64,000 bases of DNA, from positions 1 to 64,000 of the forward strand of contig QPMI01000675.1 of the NCBI GenBank assembly GCA_004431415.1, in the 5' to 3' direction. The notes beneath the pieces are model-generated. The model searched no databases, was not told the origin of the DNA, and saw nothing but the letters and a program-made list of their open reading frames with translations. Shown in pieces: positions 11,201 to 20,600 of this stretch. Both the position numbers and the translations under genes were made by a program. How positions within the stretch are numbered: the first letter of the stretch is position 1; the number at the start of each line of letters is the position of its first letter. Origin of the DNA: Cyanophora paradoxa (taxonomy: Eukaryota; Glaucocystophyceae; Cyanophorales; Cyanophoraceae).

Positions 11201-13814
11201 GGGGGGCGGGGTCGGCGGCTCGCGGGGGCCCTCGCACGGCTCCGGCTGGAGGGGCGGGGAGGGCGCGCCTGCTGGACGAGGGAGGACTTGCCCAGGCCGG
11301 CCTCCGCCTCGACCAGCAGCGTCGAGCCGCGCCCTGCCCCCGCCCCGCGTCAGAGCCGGCGGGGCGCGGGCCGCGGGCGGGGCCCGGGGCGCCGGCGCCT
11401 GCGGCGAGGCCCTCGACGGCGGCGGCGATGCGGGAGAGCTCGCGCTCGCGCCCGACGTAGCACGTCTTCAGGATCGACGCCGCCCGCCGCCGCGTCGAGG
11501 CGCCCCGCCTGCCCCGCCCAGCCCGCTCGAGCCGGCCGGCTCGAGGACGGGCCGGGAGCTGCGGGGCGGGGCGGGGCGCACGCGGAGGCGAGGCCGTCGG
11601 CGAGGCGGACGGCGCGGAGGGAGCGCGAGGCCACAGCCGAGGGGCGGCGCTCGCCGGCGGGGCGGGCGCGGAAGACGGCGACGGGCTCGGCCCAGCCCTT
11701 GAGCTCCACCTCCCCGCGCGACTCGAACGAGACCTGCCGCCCCGCGTTGGCCCGCGTCGGCCCGGCTCCGGCGCGGGGTGGGGCCCGGCACGATCGGCTC
11801 GGACCTCGGCCTCAGGGCGGGCGGCGGCGGCGGCGACGACGGACTCGTCGCAGAGGACGGCGGAGCGGAGCTCGCCGGCCGCCACCGCCCCCCGCGCCAC
11901 CACCATCAGCCGCGCCTACCCGCCCCCCCGCCCCCCGATTCAGCGGCCGCCGCGGCAAGGGGAATGCCAAGAGGGGGCGCACGGCCATGTTGACGGCGGA
12001 GCCGAGGACGGCGTACTCGCGGCGGCAGCCCGTGCCGAGCTGCCCGCAGAACGCCCGCCCGGAAGAGAGCTGCGGGCCGGCTGCTCAGCGCGGGCAGGCG
12101 GCGGCGCACGTACACGCACCCCGCAGGCGAAGGGGGCCCCCGTCTGGCGGAACCACGCCTCCAGGCCTAGCGCGCTCCGCAGCGCCCGCGCCGCGTCTGC
12201 GCGGCGCGCCCGCCGGGGCCGTCGCGCCGATGTCAGATCGGAGCGAGGCCGGCGGCGGGGGCGGGGGCGGGGGCGGGGCGCGGACCGTCCTCGTGGGCGT
12301 GGTTGGGGGCGCCCCAGACGACCAGCGAGCTCGCGCCCTTGTCGTCGATGAAGACTGGCGGCCCCGGCGGGCGCGGCGGTGAGGCGCGCGCGAGGGCGGG
12401 GCGGGTGGGCGGCGCACCCTTGCAGAGGAGGCCGCCGTAGTCGGCCGCCGCCTGCTGCACGCCCCACACCACCTGCCCCCCGCCCCCCAGCGTCAACTCG
12501 GATCTTCCCCCTCGCGCCCGCCCGTCTGCCCCGCGGACCTGCTGGAAGCGGGCAGCGTGCGGGGGCGGGGCGCCGGCGGCGCCGGCGTGGGGGCCGGCGG
12601 CGAGCGGGGCGGCTAGATCAAGCTCGGGGAAGCCGAAGAAGGCGACGAAGAGGACGCGGATGTCGTTGCGGAAGGCCTCCGACGAGGGCGCACCCTCCCG
12701 CACCACCGCTGCCGGCCCCGCCTCAGCGCGGCGCCTCGCCGGGGCGCGCGGGGCGGGGGCGGACGCGGGGCGAAGAGGGGGAGGACGTCGTCGAGGGCGG
12801 AGAGGCCCGGGGCGTCCAGGAGCTCGCCCCCGGCCGCAGCCCCGCACGCGCAGGCCCCGTTCAGAGGCACCCCCGCCCGCGGCGGCTCCGGCGAGAGGAA
12901 CTGCAGCAGGTGCCCCGCGCCGCCGGCGGCCGGGTGCGCGCGGCAGCGCGAGCCGAGGAGCTCGCGCGCCGCCGGGGAGAGCAGCACGTCGCCGTCGCCG
13001 GCTAGCGGCAGACCCTCGACCACCTGGCCCCGGGCCCGTCGGCCCGGCCCGCCGGCCCGGCCCCGGCTCGGCTCGAGCCTGCGCTCGGGCGCCGCGCACC
13101 TGGCGGATGGCGTCGCCGGCAAAGGCCATGTGGGCGGCCTTCAGACTGCCCCTGAGGCAGTAGGCGAGGAGCTCGCCCGAGCCGACGCACTGGTTGACCG
13201 CCAGCTTCGGGCCCGAGGCGCGCGCCGCGGCGGCGGCCCGGAGGGCGACGGCGGCGGCGGCGGCGCGGTGCGCGGAGGCGGCGAGGGCCTCGACGCCGGC
13301 GCCGCGGGCCGGGACGAAGCAGAGGAGCGCGTCGCCCGCGAAGAGGCACACGTCCAGCTCGTGCTCGTGCAGGATGCGGATCAGCTCAGCGAACAGGCCG
13401 CCGATCAGCGAGGTCAGCTGCGCGGGGAGCGCGCGCGGGGAGGCGGGTCAGCGGCTCGCGGCGCGGCGCGGCGCGGCAGGATCCCGGCCCCCGAGTTCGG
13501 GGAAGCTTCAGGCCGAGCTCGTACCTCGTCGGCCGCCGAGTGCTCGTCAGAGAGCACCATCTGGCGCGCGAGCTTGCTGTATCCTTTCACTGCGGCGCGC
13601 CGGCTGGCGGTGAGAGAGCACCCCGCGCTGCGTGCCGGCCCCGCGGACCGTCCAGGAAGAGGGCCGAGCCCGTGAGGCGCGTCACCGTGGCATCCGAGTG
13701 CCGCAGCTGCTCCAACTCGCCCCGCTGGAGCCGCAGAAGACGGGACGGAAGGTAGGGGAGGCACCGGGCCAGCAGCGTGCCGGCGCCCGCCGGCGCCGCC
13801 GGGGCGGCAGCCAT
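5296..13814 (-). CDS. Soluble adenylyl cyclase (ADCY10-type): two cyclase domains, ATPase, TPR
   Basis: Predicted to make cAMP from ATP in the cytoplasm. From the N terminus: cyclase C1, with ALFLD (13,650) and LFAGDALLCF (about 13,340) supplying both metal-binding aspartates; cyclase C2, with RVLFVAFFGF (about 12,640), KVFIDDKGASSLVVWG (about 12,340) and GRAFCGQLGTGCRREYAVLG (about 12,040), where the first metal Asp is missing; then VGREREL (about 11,455), Walker A EAGLGKSS (about 11,300), Walker B VIVEDVQWLDSASW split over about 10,460-10,310, and FSHALLQEAV (about 8,550). TPR-like helical exons follow down to the TGA at 5296-5298. This is the order of metazoan sAC (ADCY10), in which C1 binds the metals and C2 is the degenerate partner. 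There are about twenty or more introns. The start is taken at MAAAPAAPAG (13,814); an alternative ATG lies at 13,862. The exact ends of many TPR exons are unresolved. Confidence 0.85.
13590..13648 (-). other. Intron inside cyclase C1 (GT-AG, 59 nt)
   Basis: It splits the valine codon after the first metal-binding aspartate. ALFLD-G|TG gives ALFLDVKGYSKLARQM in frame. Donor GTCCGCGG, acceptor CGCCGCAG. Confidence 0.8.
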
Positions 13815-13862
13815 AGAGGCGCGCGGCGCGGTCGTGCTGGAGGCTGGAGCTCGCAGGCTCAC

Positions 13863-14678
13863 GTACGAGGCCTGCAGACTGCAACTGCAACTCTCGCCGC
13901 CCTGCCTGATCCAGACACCACTGGGGCCAGCCTGGCAGCGGTTAGCACTGCACCTGCAACCTCAGAGCTCGAGACCGCGAGGCCGCTTCAGGCCGAGCTC
14001 AGGCTAAGGCTAGCTGCAGCCGAGGCAAGCTTCGCTAGCGCTACCGGCGGCGACTCGGCGCCCGCCGCCGCATGCGCACCGCCGCCCACGTGATCTTGAA
14101 ACTTGATGATCTCGAGGGAGCGCCCGGAGCGCCGCACCGCCGCCCGGCGCCCACTTGAGCTTGATGAGGGAGCGCGCGCGCGCCGCGCAGACGGCGCCGG
14201 CGCTGACCCGTACAAGTGGGGTAGAGCGTTTTTGGCGTGGGATACCGAGTACCTATAGCTAGCTAGGAGGAGCCGCCTAACTATAATTGCAGCAAATTGC
14301 TGGCAATCTTTTGCGGCCCGGGGAGCGAAACGCCCAGCTGCGAGAAGGGGTACAGTACGCCCCGGCCCTCGGGGTACGCGGCCGGGGAAGGCCGAGAGAG
14401 CGCCAGCTGCAGGCTACAGCTAGCGCTGCAGGCCGAGAGAGCGCCGGCGCCAGCTGCATGAGCTCGAGGAGCTCAAGGCCCGTCGACGTCCAGCGCCAGC
14501 GCTGGCGCCGCCGCGCCGGCCCCGCCCGGGCGGCGCGCCGTACGCGTGGCGCGGGCGCGGCCGCGGGCCGGCCCGGCCCGGCCCACCAGGCCAGTACGGC
14601 CGCTGGGCGCCCGTGCACGTGCGCGCCACGGGTCTCTACAAAATGCGAATACTCCTCTCCTAGGCCTGCCGGAGTGCA
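13863..14678. other. Spacer between cyclase and receiver genes
   Basis: No convincing gene. It presumably holds the cyclase promoter and the 3' end of the receiver gene. A short direct repeat is visible: GCCGAGAGAGCGCC occurs at about 14,389 and again at about 14,431, with CAGCTGCA-type palindromes between and after. Confidence 0.4.
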
Positions 14679-15432
14679 CTAGATATCCGCCGCTGAGGCC
14701 GCTGGATCGGGATCGGCCGCGGGCGGCGCGCCGGCGACCTCGGCGCTGGCGCTGGCGCGGGGGCAGGGGGCGAGGCGCCCCGCCGCCGCCACCAGCGCCT
14801 CCTCCATGGCCAGCTCCTTCCCCCGCACCGGCTTCTGCGGCGGATCGAGACCGAGATCGAGGGCCGGGGGCCCGGGCCGGGCGTGCCGGGGCGGGCGGGC
14901 GGACGGCGAGGAAGGCGTCGAAGCCGGCGTCGGCGCACTCGACCCGGTTCCGCGCCCCCACGTTCGCTGCCCGGACGTCGACGGGGGCTCATCGGGCCGG
15001 GGCGCCCCGGCGAGCTCGAGATCTGGAGGCTGCTCCGGGCGCACCAGAGAGGGCGATGGCGTAGGGGAGGCGCCCCGGGGGCAGTTCGGCCCGCACGCGC
15101 CGCAGGCTCTCCAGCCCGTCCATCCGCGGCATCATTATGTCTGCCCGCGCGTGCACGTCCCGGCCCGGGCCGGCGCGAAATCGAATCAAATGCATATGTC
15201 AGCACGAAAATTAACCGCGAAAAGTTTTAACTACAAGGCGGAAACGCGAAAACGAGCTGTCGCTCCCACGAGCTGGAGGGGCACCGGAGAGGAGCTCGAG
15301 GACGTCAAAGGGATCGCCGCGGGCCTCATGATCAGCGGCCGCCGGACGCGCGCCGCCTCCTGCGCCTCTCGCCCGTCCCATGGCCACGCGTGCACGACCC
15401 GCGCCGTAGCCCAGCTTCCGCAGCTGCACCAC
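14679..15432 (-). CDS. Response-regulator receiver domain protein (5' end not found)
   Basis: This encodes most of a receiver (REC) domain, the phosphate-accepting module of two-component signalling. Across introns the protein reads VVQLRKLGYGA (15,430), then DPFDVLELLS|DIMMPRMDGLESL, ALS|ANVGARNRVECADAGF and DAFLA|KPVRGKEL, ending at TAG 14,679-14,681. The Asp of SDIMMP and the Lys of LAKPV are the expected phospho-acceptor and switch lysine. Each junction is fixed by codon phase; for example G|AC rebuilds the Asp codon across a roughly 140-base intron. The sequence closely follows the receiver of the hybrid kinase at 17.6-18.6 kb, so it is a diverged paralogue. The part between LGYGA and RPAAADHEARGDPFDV is disturbed in frame, and the exon with the N-terminal acidic pocket was not found. 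It may be incomplete or a decaying gene. Confidence 0.6.
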
Positions 15433-16500
15433 CTAAATTAAAGAGCTAGAGGACCCCTTAAGCTTATAGAATAATTTATAATTAGCTATATATATATATA
15501 TGGATACGTATAGGCCAGGGGAGAGCTGGGAGCAGCAAACAGCTGCAGGCGAGCGATGTTGGCCGCCGGCTGCGCTGGCGCTGCGCTGTCGATTCCCCCG
15601 CTTTTGCACGCGCTCGGCGTCGACGTGACGCGCCGGCACCGCGAAAACCCGCGCTTCGCGCAGCGACAGGACGGAGAGTTTTCACGAGACCACGCGCCCG
15701 TCGGTACGCGCCCGTACGCGTACAGTCGAAATGAGTTGGATTCAACCGGCGGGATCGGCGGAGTTTGACCGGCCGCGGCCGGGAAATTTTCGCAGAGCTG
15801 CCGGCGAATCACGATTCGCGCGCTCGTCTGTGGACCGACGCATTCCGCGCAGGTAAAACCTCGCACAGAAAACGCCACTAGTACTAGTACTGCTCTGATT
15901 TATACGGCATGGCCGCTCGCGATCGTGCGCAGCGGCCGAAATCGTGGTGCTTCGGAGGTGCGATATGCATGCGCGCAAGCCCCGGCGCGCGGCCCGGAGA
16001 CGGCCGGGCCGGGGTCTTGGCGGCGCTGGCGCCGGCCGAGCGCGAAAATAGCTAATGTAACCCCGATTCAGCTTGGGCGCTCGCATTATCTGTGCAGATG
16101 CAGGGCCGGGCTTCCCTCGCGGCATGCGCGTCCGATCTAGGGCGCTGTTGAGCCCGGTGAGCGGGCGCTCTAATTTAATTTAATTTAAATTTACTATTCT
16201 TTAGATCTGCGAACGATAGGACTGCATGCGCACCTGGGCCGGGGGCTCTAGCTATAGACCTTCGCAACCGTCAATGTTTGATCGTGACGCCGTATGCAGT
16301 TCGACCGCCTCACTTCGATCTGGGCGGGGGACGTCTCTGCTTTCCTCTTCGTGCGCACATTTCGAATTCGAATTCTTTTTTTAACGCGATCGGATATCAT
16401 ACCGTTAGCCTCATCAAGCCTTTCGCAGGACGCCTCTGCCGCATCCGCGGCGTCGCCTTGCTGGGAGATGAGGTCCCGCGGCCCGGCCCGGCGCCCCAGC
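15433..16500. other. AT-richer spacer with palindromic words
   Basis: No protein-like sequence is recognised. Notable words are a TATATATATATATA run (about 15,487-15,500), ACTAGTACTAGTACT (about 15,880), a TTTAATTTAATTTAAATTT run (about 16,172-16,192), and overlapping TTCGAATTCGAATTC (about 16,361-16,376). It separates the start side of the receiver gene from the short + strand gene and so may hold a divergent promoter. Confidence 0.4.
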
Positions 16501-16557
16501 TAAAGTCTGCAGGCGCCACTCGGCGAGCGGTTTCGATTTCGAGGGGCGCGCAGCTTC

Positions 16558-17302
16558 GTGCGGGCGGCGCTGGCGGAAGACTCCCTCGACGTCTTCCTGC
16601 CCGCCCCGCCCCCGGGCCTCGCCCGTGTCCACGTCGCCCCGGGGCCCGACGCCGTCCGCCGCGCCCTTCCTATAGCTATACTTAGCGCGAAAATCACTTC
16701 TCGGGATCCCGTCGACGTCGAAGTCACAATTCTCGCAGCGGGACACGCAGCTAGCGGTGCGGCGGCTCCAGCGGTTCCTCTGGCGCCGCGAGGCAGTACG
16801 CCCTCACTGCTGGTTTTAATTCGAATTGAAGATTTTAATTTGTAAATTCTTTTGTAGTGTGCCGAGTGGCCGGCGGGCGGCGAGCCGACGCCCTTCGAGA
16901 GATGGTTCGCCGTCAACCGCGCCCGCCAGGTCTGCCGCGAAAATGGAAATCTAGATCCGCGAAACTCGATGCCGCGAAATTCGGTCAATTTAATTTTGCA
17001 GTTACATGAAGTTCACGTGCGATTAATATTACACGAATCGCAGATCCTGGAGGGGCGGCTGCGGGAGGTGCGGGCCCTGGCGGCGGCCCTCCTCGAGCGC
17101 CGCGCCCTCTCGGGCCGCCAGGTCGAGCCCCTCTCGCCCCGTCCCGCCCATCGAACCAGCTCCCTCGCCCTTCGCCGAGGCGCTGTTGCAGGTGGAGTGG
17201 ATCGTGCGGGGGGCGGCGGGGCGGGCGAAGGCGGAGGGGGCGGAGGAGCCGGCGCGCGCGGAGAGGAAGAAGACCGCCGGCCGCGCAGCGATGGCCGCCT
17301 GA
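16558..17302 (+). CDS. Short protein with M41/FtsH-protease-like C-terminal helix region
   Basis: Weakly supported gene. Exons with the local intron pattern read FVRAALAEDSLDVFLP (about 16,555), QLAVRRLQRFLWRREA (about 16,750), CAEWPAGGEPTPFERWF-AVNRARQ (ending about 16,928), ILEGRLREVRALAAALLERR (about 17,044) and VEWIVRGAAGRAK, with a TGA at 17,300-17,302. The spliced stretch NRARQ-IL...LAAALLERRALSGRQVE resembles the C-terminal helical part of FtsH-type M41 proteases (NRARQ-L...ALxxxETLxxxxIxxL). No AAA module and no HEXXH zinc motif is visible upstream on this strand, so this is either a small protein with only that fold or a remnant. The 5' end is not found. A different helical protein is possible. 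Confidence 0.35.
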
Positions 17303-17632
17303 TATCGATGGTGAAAGCAGCTGCAGCCCGGGGGCCGAATTCGAAGCGAGCCTGGTCGAAGTCAACTTGGAAGGGCTCTCCAAGGCGCTATAGCTTGGCG
17401 AAATATTAATTGCACGATATATCAGCTAGCGCTAGCTATATTGATGTTCAATATCAGGCTTCAGACACAGGCTTCAGCTAGACAATAAGCTGGGCTGGAG
17501 AAATTTCAGTGACTCGCAACTGAACAACACGGGGCTTCAAATAGATTACTTGTGCCGGCCATATCTTGCTTGTCGACACGAAACGGAAAGCTTATTTACA
17601 ATTTAGCTGTTTACAATTTAGCTGCGTGTGCA
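17303..17632. other. Tail-to-tail spacer
   Basis: No gene is seen. AT-richer sequence with GCTAGC- and AGCTAT-type words lies between the end of the short + gene and the stop of the hybrid kinase. Confidence 0.4.
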
Positions 17633-20600
17633 TCACTCCTCGCGCTCCCCAATTGAATCCGGGCGGAGGGCGGGCGGGGGCTCGCGATCGCGGCCGCTCG
17701 AGGCCGCGGCCGGCGCTCCGGCACCGCCACCGGCGGGGGCGCCCGGCGCCCCCACCGCCGCGGCGGCCTGGGCGAGGGCGCGGGCGAGGTCGTCCACCCG
17801 CACGGGCTTCTGCGCAGGGGCCCCGGCGCCGGCGTCGGGGCGGCCCGCGGCGGAGGCGCGTCAAGGGCGGGGTGCACGGGGCGGACCGCGAGGAAGGCGT
17901 CGTAGCCGGCCTCGGCGCACTGGCGCCGGTCGCGGGCGCCCACGTTGGCGGAGAGGGCGATGGCGTAGGGGACGCGCCCCGGGGGCAGCTCGGCCCGCAT
18001 CCGCTGCAGGCTCTCCAGCCCGTCCATCTCCGGCACTGTCCGCGGCGCTCACTCAGACTTGGCCGACCGGGGCGGGGCGGGGTGGGGCGCGCTCATGATG
18101 TCGGAGAGGAGGACGTCGAAGGGGGCGGGGCCGGCCGCCGCCTCCCGCGCCGCCCGCAGCGCCTCCAGCCCGTCCCCCGCGTGCACCACCCCCTTGTGGC
18201 CCTGCCCCGCGGCCGCCCTCGAAACCAGAAGGGCGGCGAGCGCGGCGAGGGGCGGGGCGGGGCGGACGAGCTTGGCGAGCTGCATGAGGAGGATCCTCGC
18301 GTTCGTCGGCGTGTCCTCTGCGCCGGGCACGCGAGGCGGGGCCGGGCGGATCGGCCCCGTGAGCCACAGGGCCATACGACGCCTGGACAGCGCGCTCGAG
18401 CCGCTCACCGACGAGGAGGATACGGGGCTGCCTCTGCGCTGGCGCCTTGGGCTCGGCGGGGGCGGGGGAGGCCTCCGGGGCGGCCGCCGGGGAGCCTGCA
18501 GCTGGGGGCGCCGGCTCGACCCGCTCCGCCTCCGCCATCGCCGCCTCCGCCGCGCTGGCGATCCCGATTCAAGCTCCGTGCGAATGTTTGGGCCGCAAAG
18601 GGGCTCGTTTACCGCGTTGAGGGTGTCTCCGACTCCGTTTCCGCTCTAGACCTGGTGTCGTGCGAGGATCCAGACCACGGAGGGGGAGACAGGACCGCTC
18701 ACCTTGTGGAGTAGTCGTCCGCGGGCCCGAGGACGAGCCGAGGCAGGCGATGCCGGCGCCGGGCGCCCCGGGCGTTCGCGGGTGTGCCGCGTGAGGGCGT
18801 CGTGCAGCGCCTGCTCCGAGAGGGGGATGCGCAGCGAGCAGACGTTCGGGCCCAGCAGCGCTGCGCGCATCGAAATCAGAGCGAGCTGTAATGGCGCGGC
18901 CCTGGTCCGCGACGGCACCTTTGTCGATGATGACTGTCGAGCGGAGCACAAGGAGGCGCGGGGGCGGCCGCCCGGCCTCCGGGGGGTGTGCCGCGTCGAG
19001 CGCCGCCCGCAGCCGCGCGACCTGCGGCGGCGCTCGGCCGGAGCCGCCGTCCGATGCCGCGCGGGGCGCACGGCGGCGGGGGCCTCGGCGGGGGGACGAG
19101 GGAGGGCATGAAGAAGAGGACGGCGGCGATGTCGCCCCGGCGGCCGCCTCCCGCCGGATGAGCTCCTCGGCCTCCGCCAGCGTCCTCGCGCGGGGCGCGC
19201 GCATGCCCCAGCGCCGGGCGTCGGCGGGGACGCCCCCGCCCACAGCGCCTCGTCCACCGCCAGCACCACCGCCCGGCCCCGAAGCGCCGCGTAACCCTGG
19301 CCCCCACCCCGCCCCGCCCCGCCCCGCCTCAGCCCGGCCGCGGGGATCGCAGGCGGGGCGAGGAGGGCACGGGGAGGGGCCGCAGGTCGTCGGCCGGGGG
19401 CGCCGGCTCCGCGCGGAACGTGAAGGCGAACGTGGAGCCTGCCCCGCCCCGCGTCGCGCCGCGCCGGCTGGGGCGGAGAGGGCGGGCGGGGGCGGGACCG
19501 GAGCCCGGGGTGGAGACGAGGGCGATGCCGCCCTCGAGGGCCCGCGCGATGTTCATCGAGATGAAGAGCCCCAGGCCCGTCCCTGCGCCCCCGCCCCGTC
19601 GCCCCAGCGCCGCGGTCCGCGAGCGGGGGCCGGCGGCACGGGCACCGTGGTAGCGGCGGGACTTGGAGGCGTCGAGCTGCGTGAAGAACGCGAAGAGCTT
19701 CTCTGCGCCCGCCCCCGCCGCTCGGCCCTCGCGAATCCGAACAGGACACGGGGGACAGCGCACGCTGGTCCTCGTCGCTGATGCCCGGCCCCGCGTCTGC
19801 GCGCGCGGCACAGACGCTCGTCGCTCAAACGAAGGCCGAGGGCGGGCGGCGGGCGGGCGGGGGGAGGGGCGGCGCGCCGGTGACGGCGATGCGGAAGAGG
19901 TGGCGGCCGTCAGGGCCCGGGCAGCCCTCGGCCTCCACCTGCTCCCCCGGGCGCGCGCCCAGCTCGGGCCGGCGCTGCGGGAGGGCGGCCGGGGCCGGGA
20001 CCGGGGCTCGGCGGGGGCGGAGCACCTCGACGACGACGCGGCCGCCCGCCTCGGAGACCTTCGCCGCGTCTGGCCAGTCCCGGGACCACGTCAGCCGTGC
20101 GTCTCCGGGGCGGGGCGGGGCCGGCCGCGCGCACTCCCCACGAGGTTGATCATGACTGCACGGGGGGCAGCGGTCAGAGGCGGTGCGATGGGGCGAAGGT
20201 GCGCGAGGGCGGGGCGCGCCCTGCCGGATGCGGCCCTTGTCGGAGACGATGAAGCGGGGCGTCCCCTCGTGCATCTGCGCGGCACCGCCGGTCAGCCGGC
20301 GGCGGCGCAGGAGGGCGGCCGGCGGGGTGAGACAGACGAGGAGCTGAAGCGAGACGTTCTTCGAGGCGGTGACGGGCCTGGTGCGGCGCGACTTGCCGCC
20401 GGGCACAAATGGATGGAACGCAAGGGTGAGGGAAGCTTAAGCACCACATGAGGTCCATGACATCTTGAGCACAGGCTCGGAGGTCGAACGGCCCCGTGGT
20501 GATCAGGAGCCGCCCGCCGCGCTCCAGCGCGCTCGCATCGAGCACCTGCGCGAACACTGTGAGGTCTGCCAAAGAGGCCGCTGCCGCGGGCGCCGCAGAT

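Larger units (their letters stand above)
17633..20390 (-). repeat. Left arm of inverted duplication
   Basis: The kinase's HATPase, pseudo-receiver and receiver section matches the + strand copy at 26,105-28,757 in inverted orientation. Between about 19.57 and 18.9 kb both exons and introns are almost identical to the other arm; one stretch around GTGLGLFISMNIARALEGGI is identical over roughly 90 bases. The arms are separated by about 5.7 kb. Confidence 0.8.

Noticed and set aside
14679-18036. Treating the 14.7-15.4 kb receiver as the last exons of the hybrid kinase
   Set aside because: The kinase already has a complete receiver and stop at 17,633, and a + strand gene with proper splice sites lies between.
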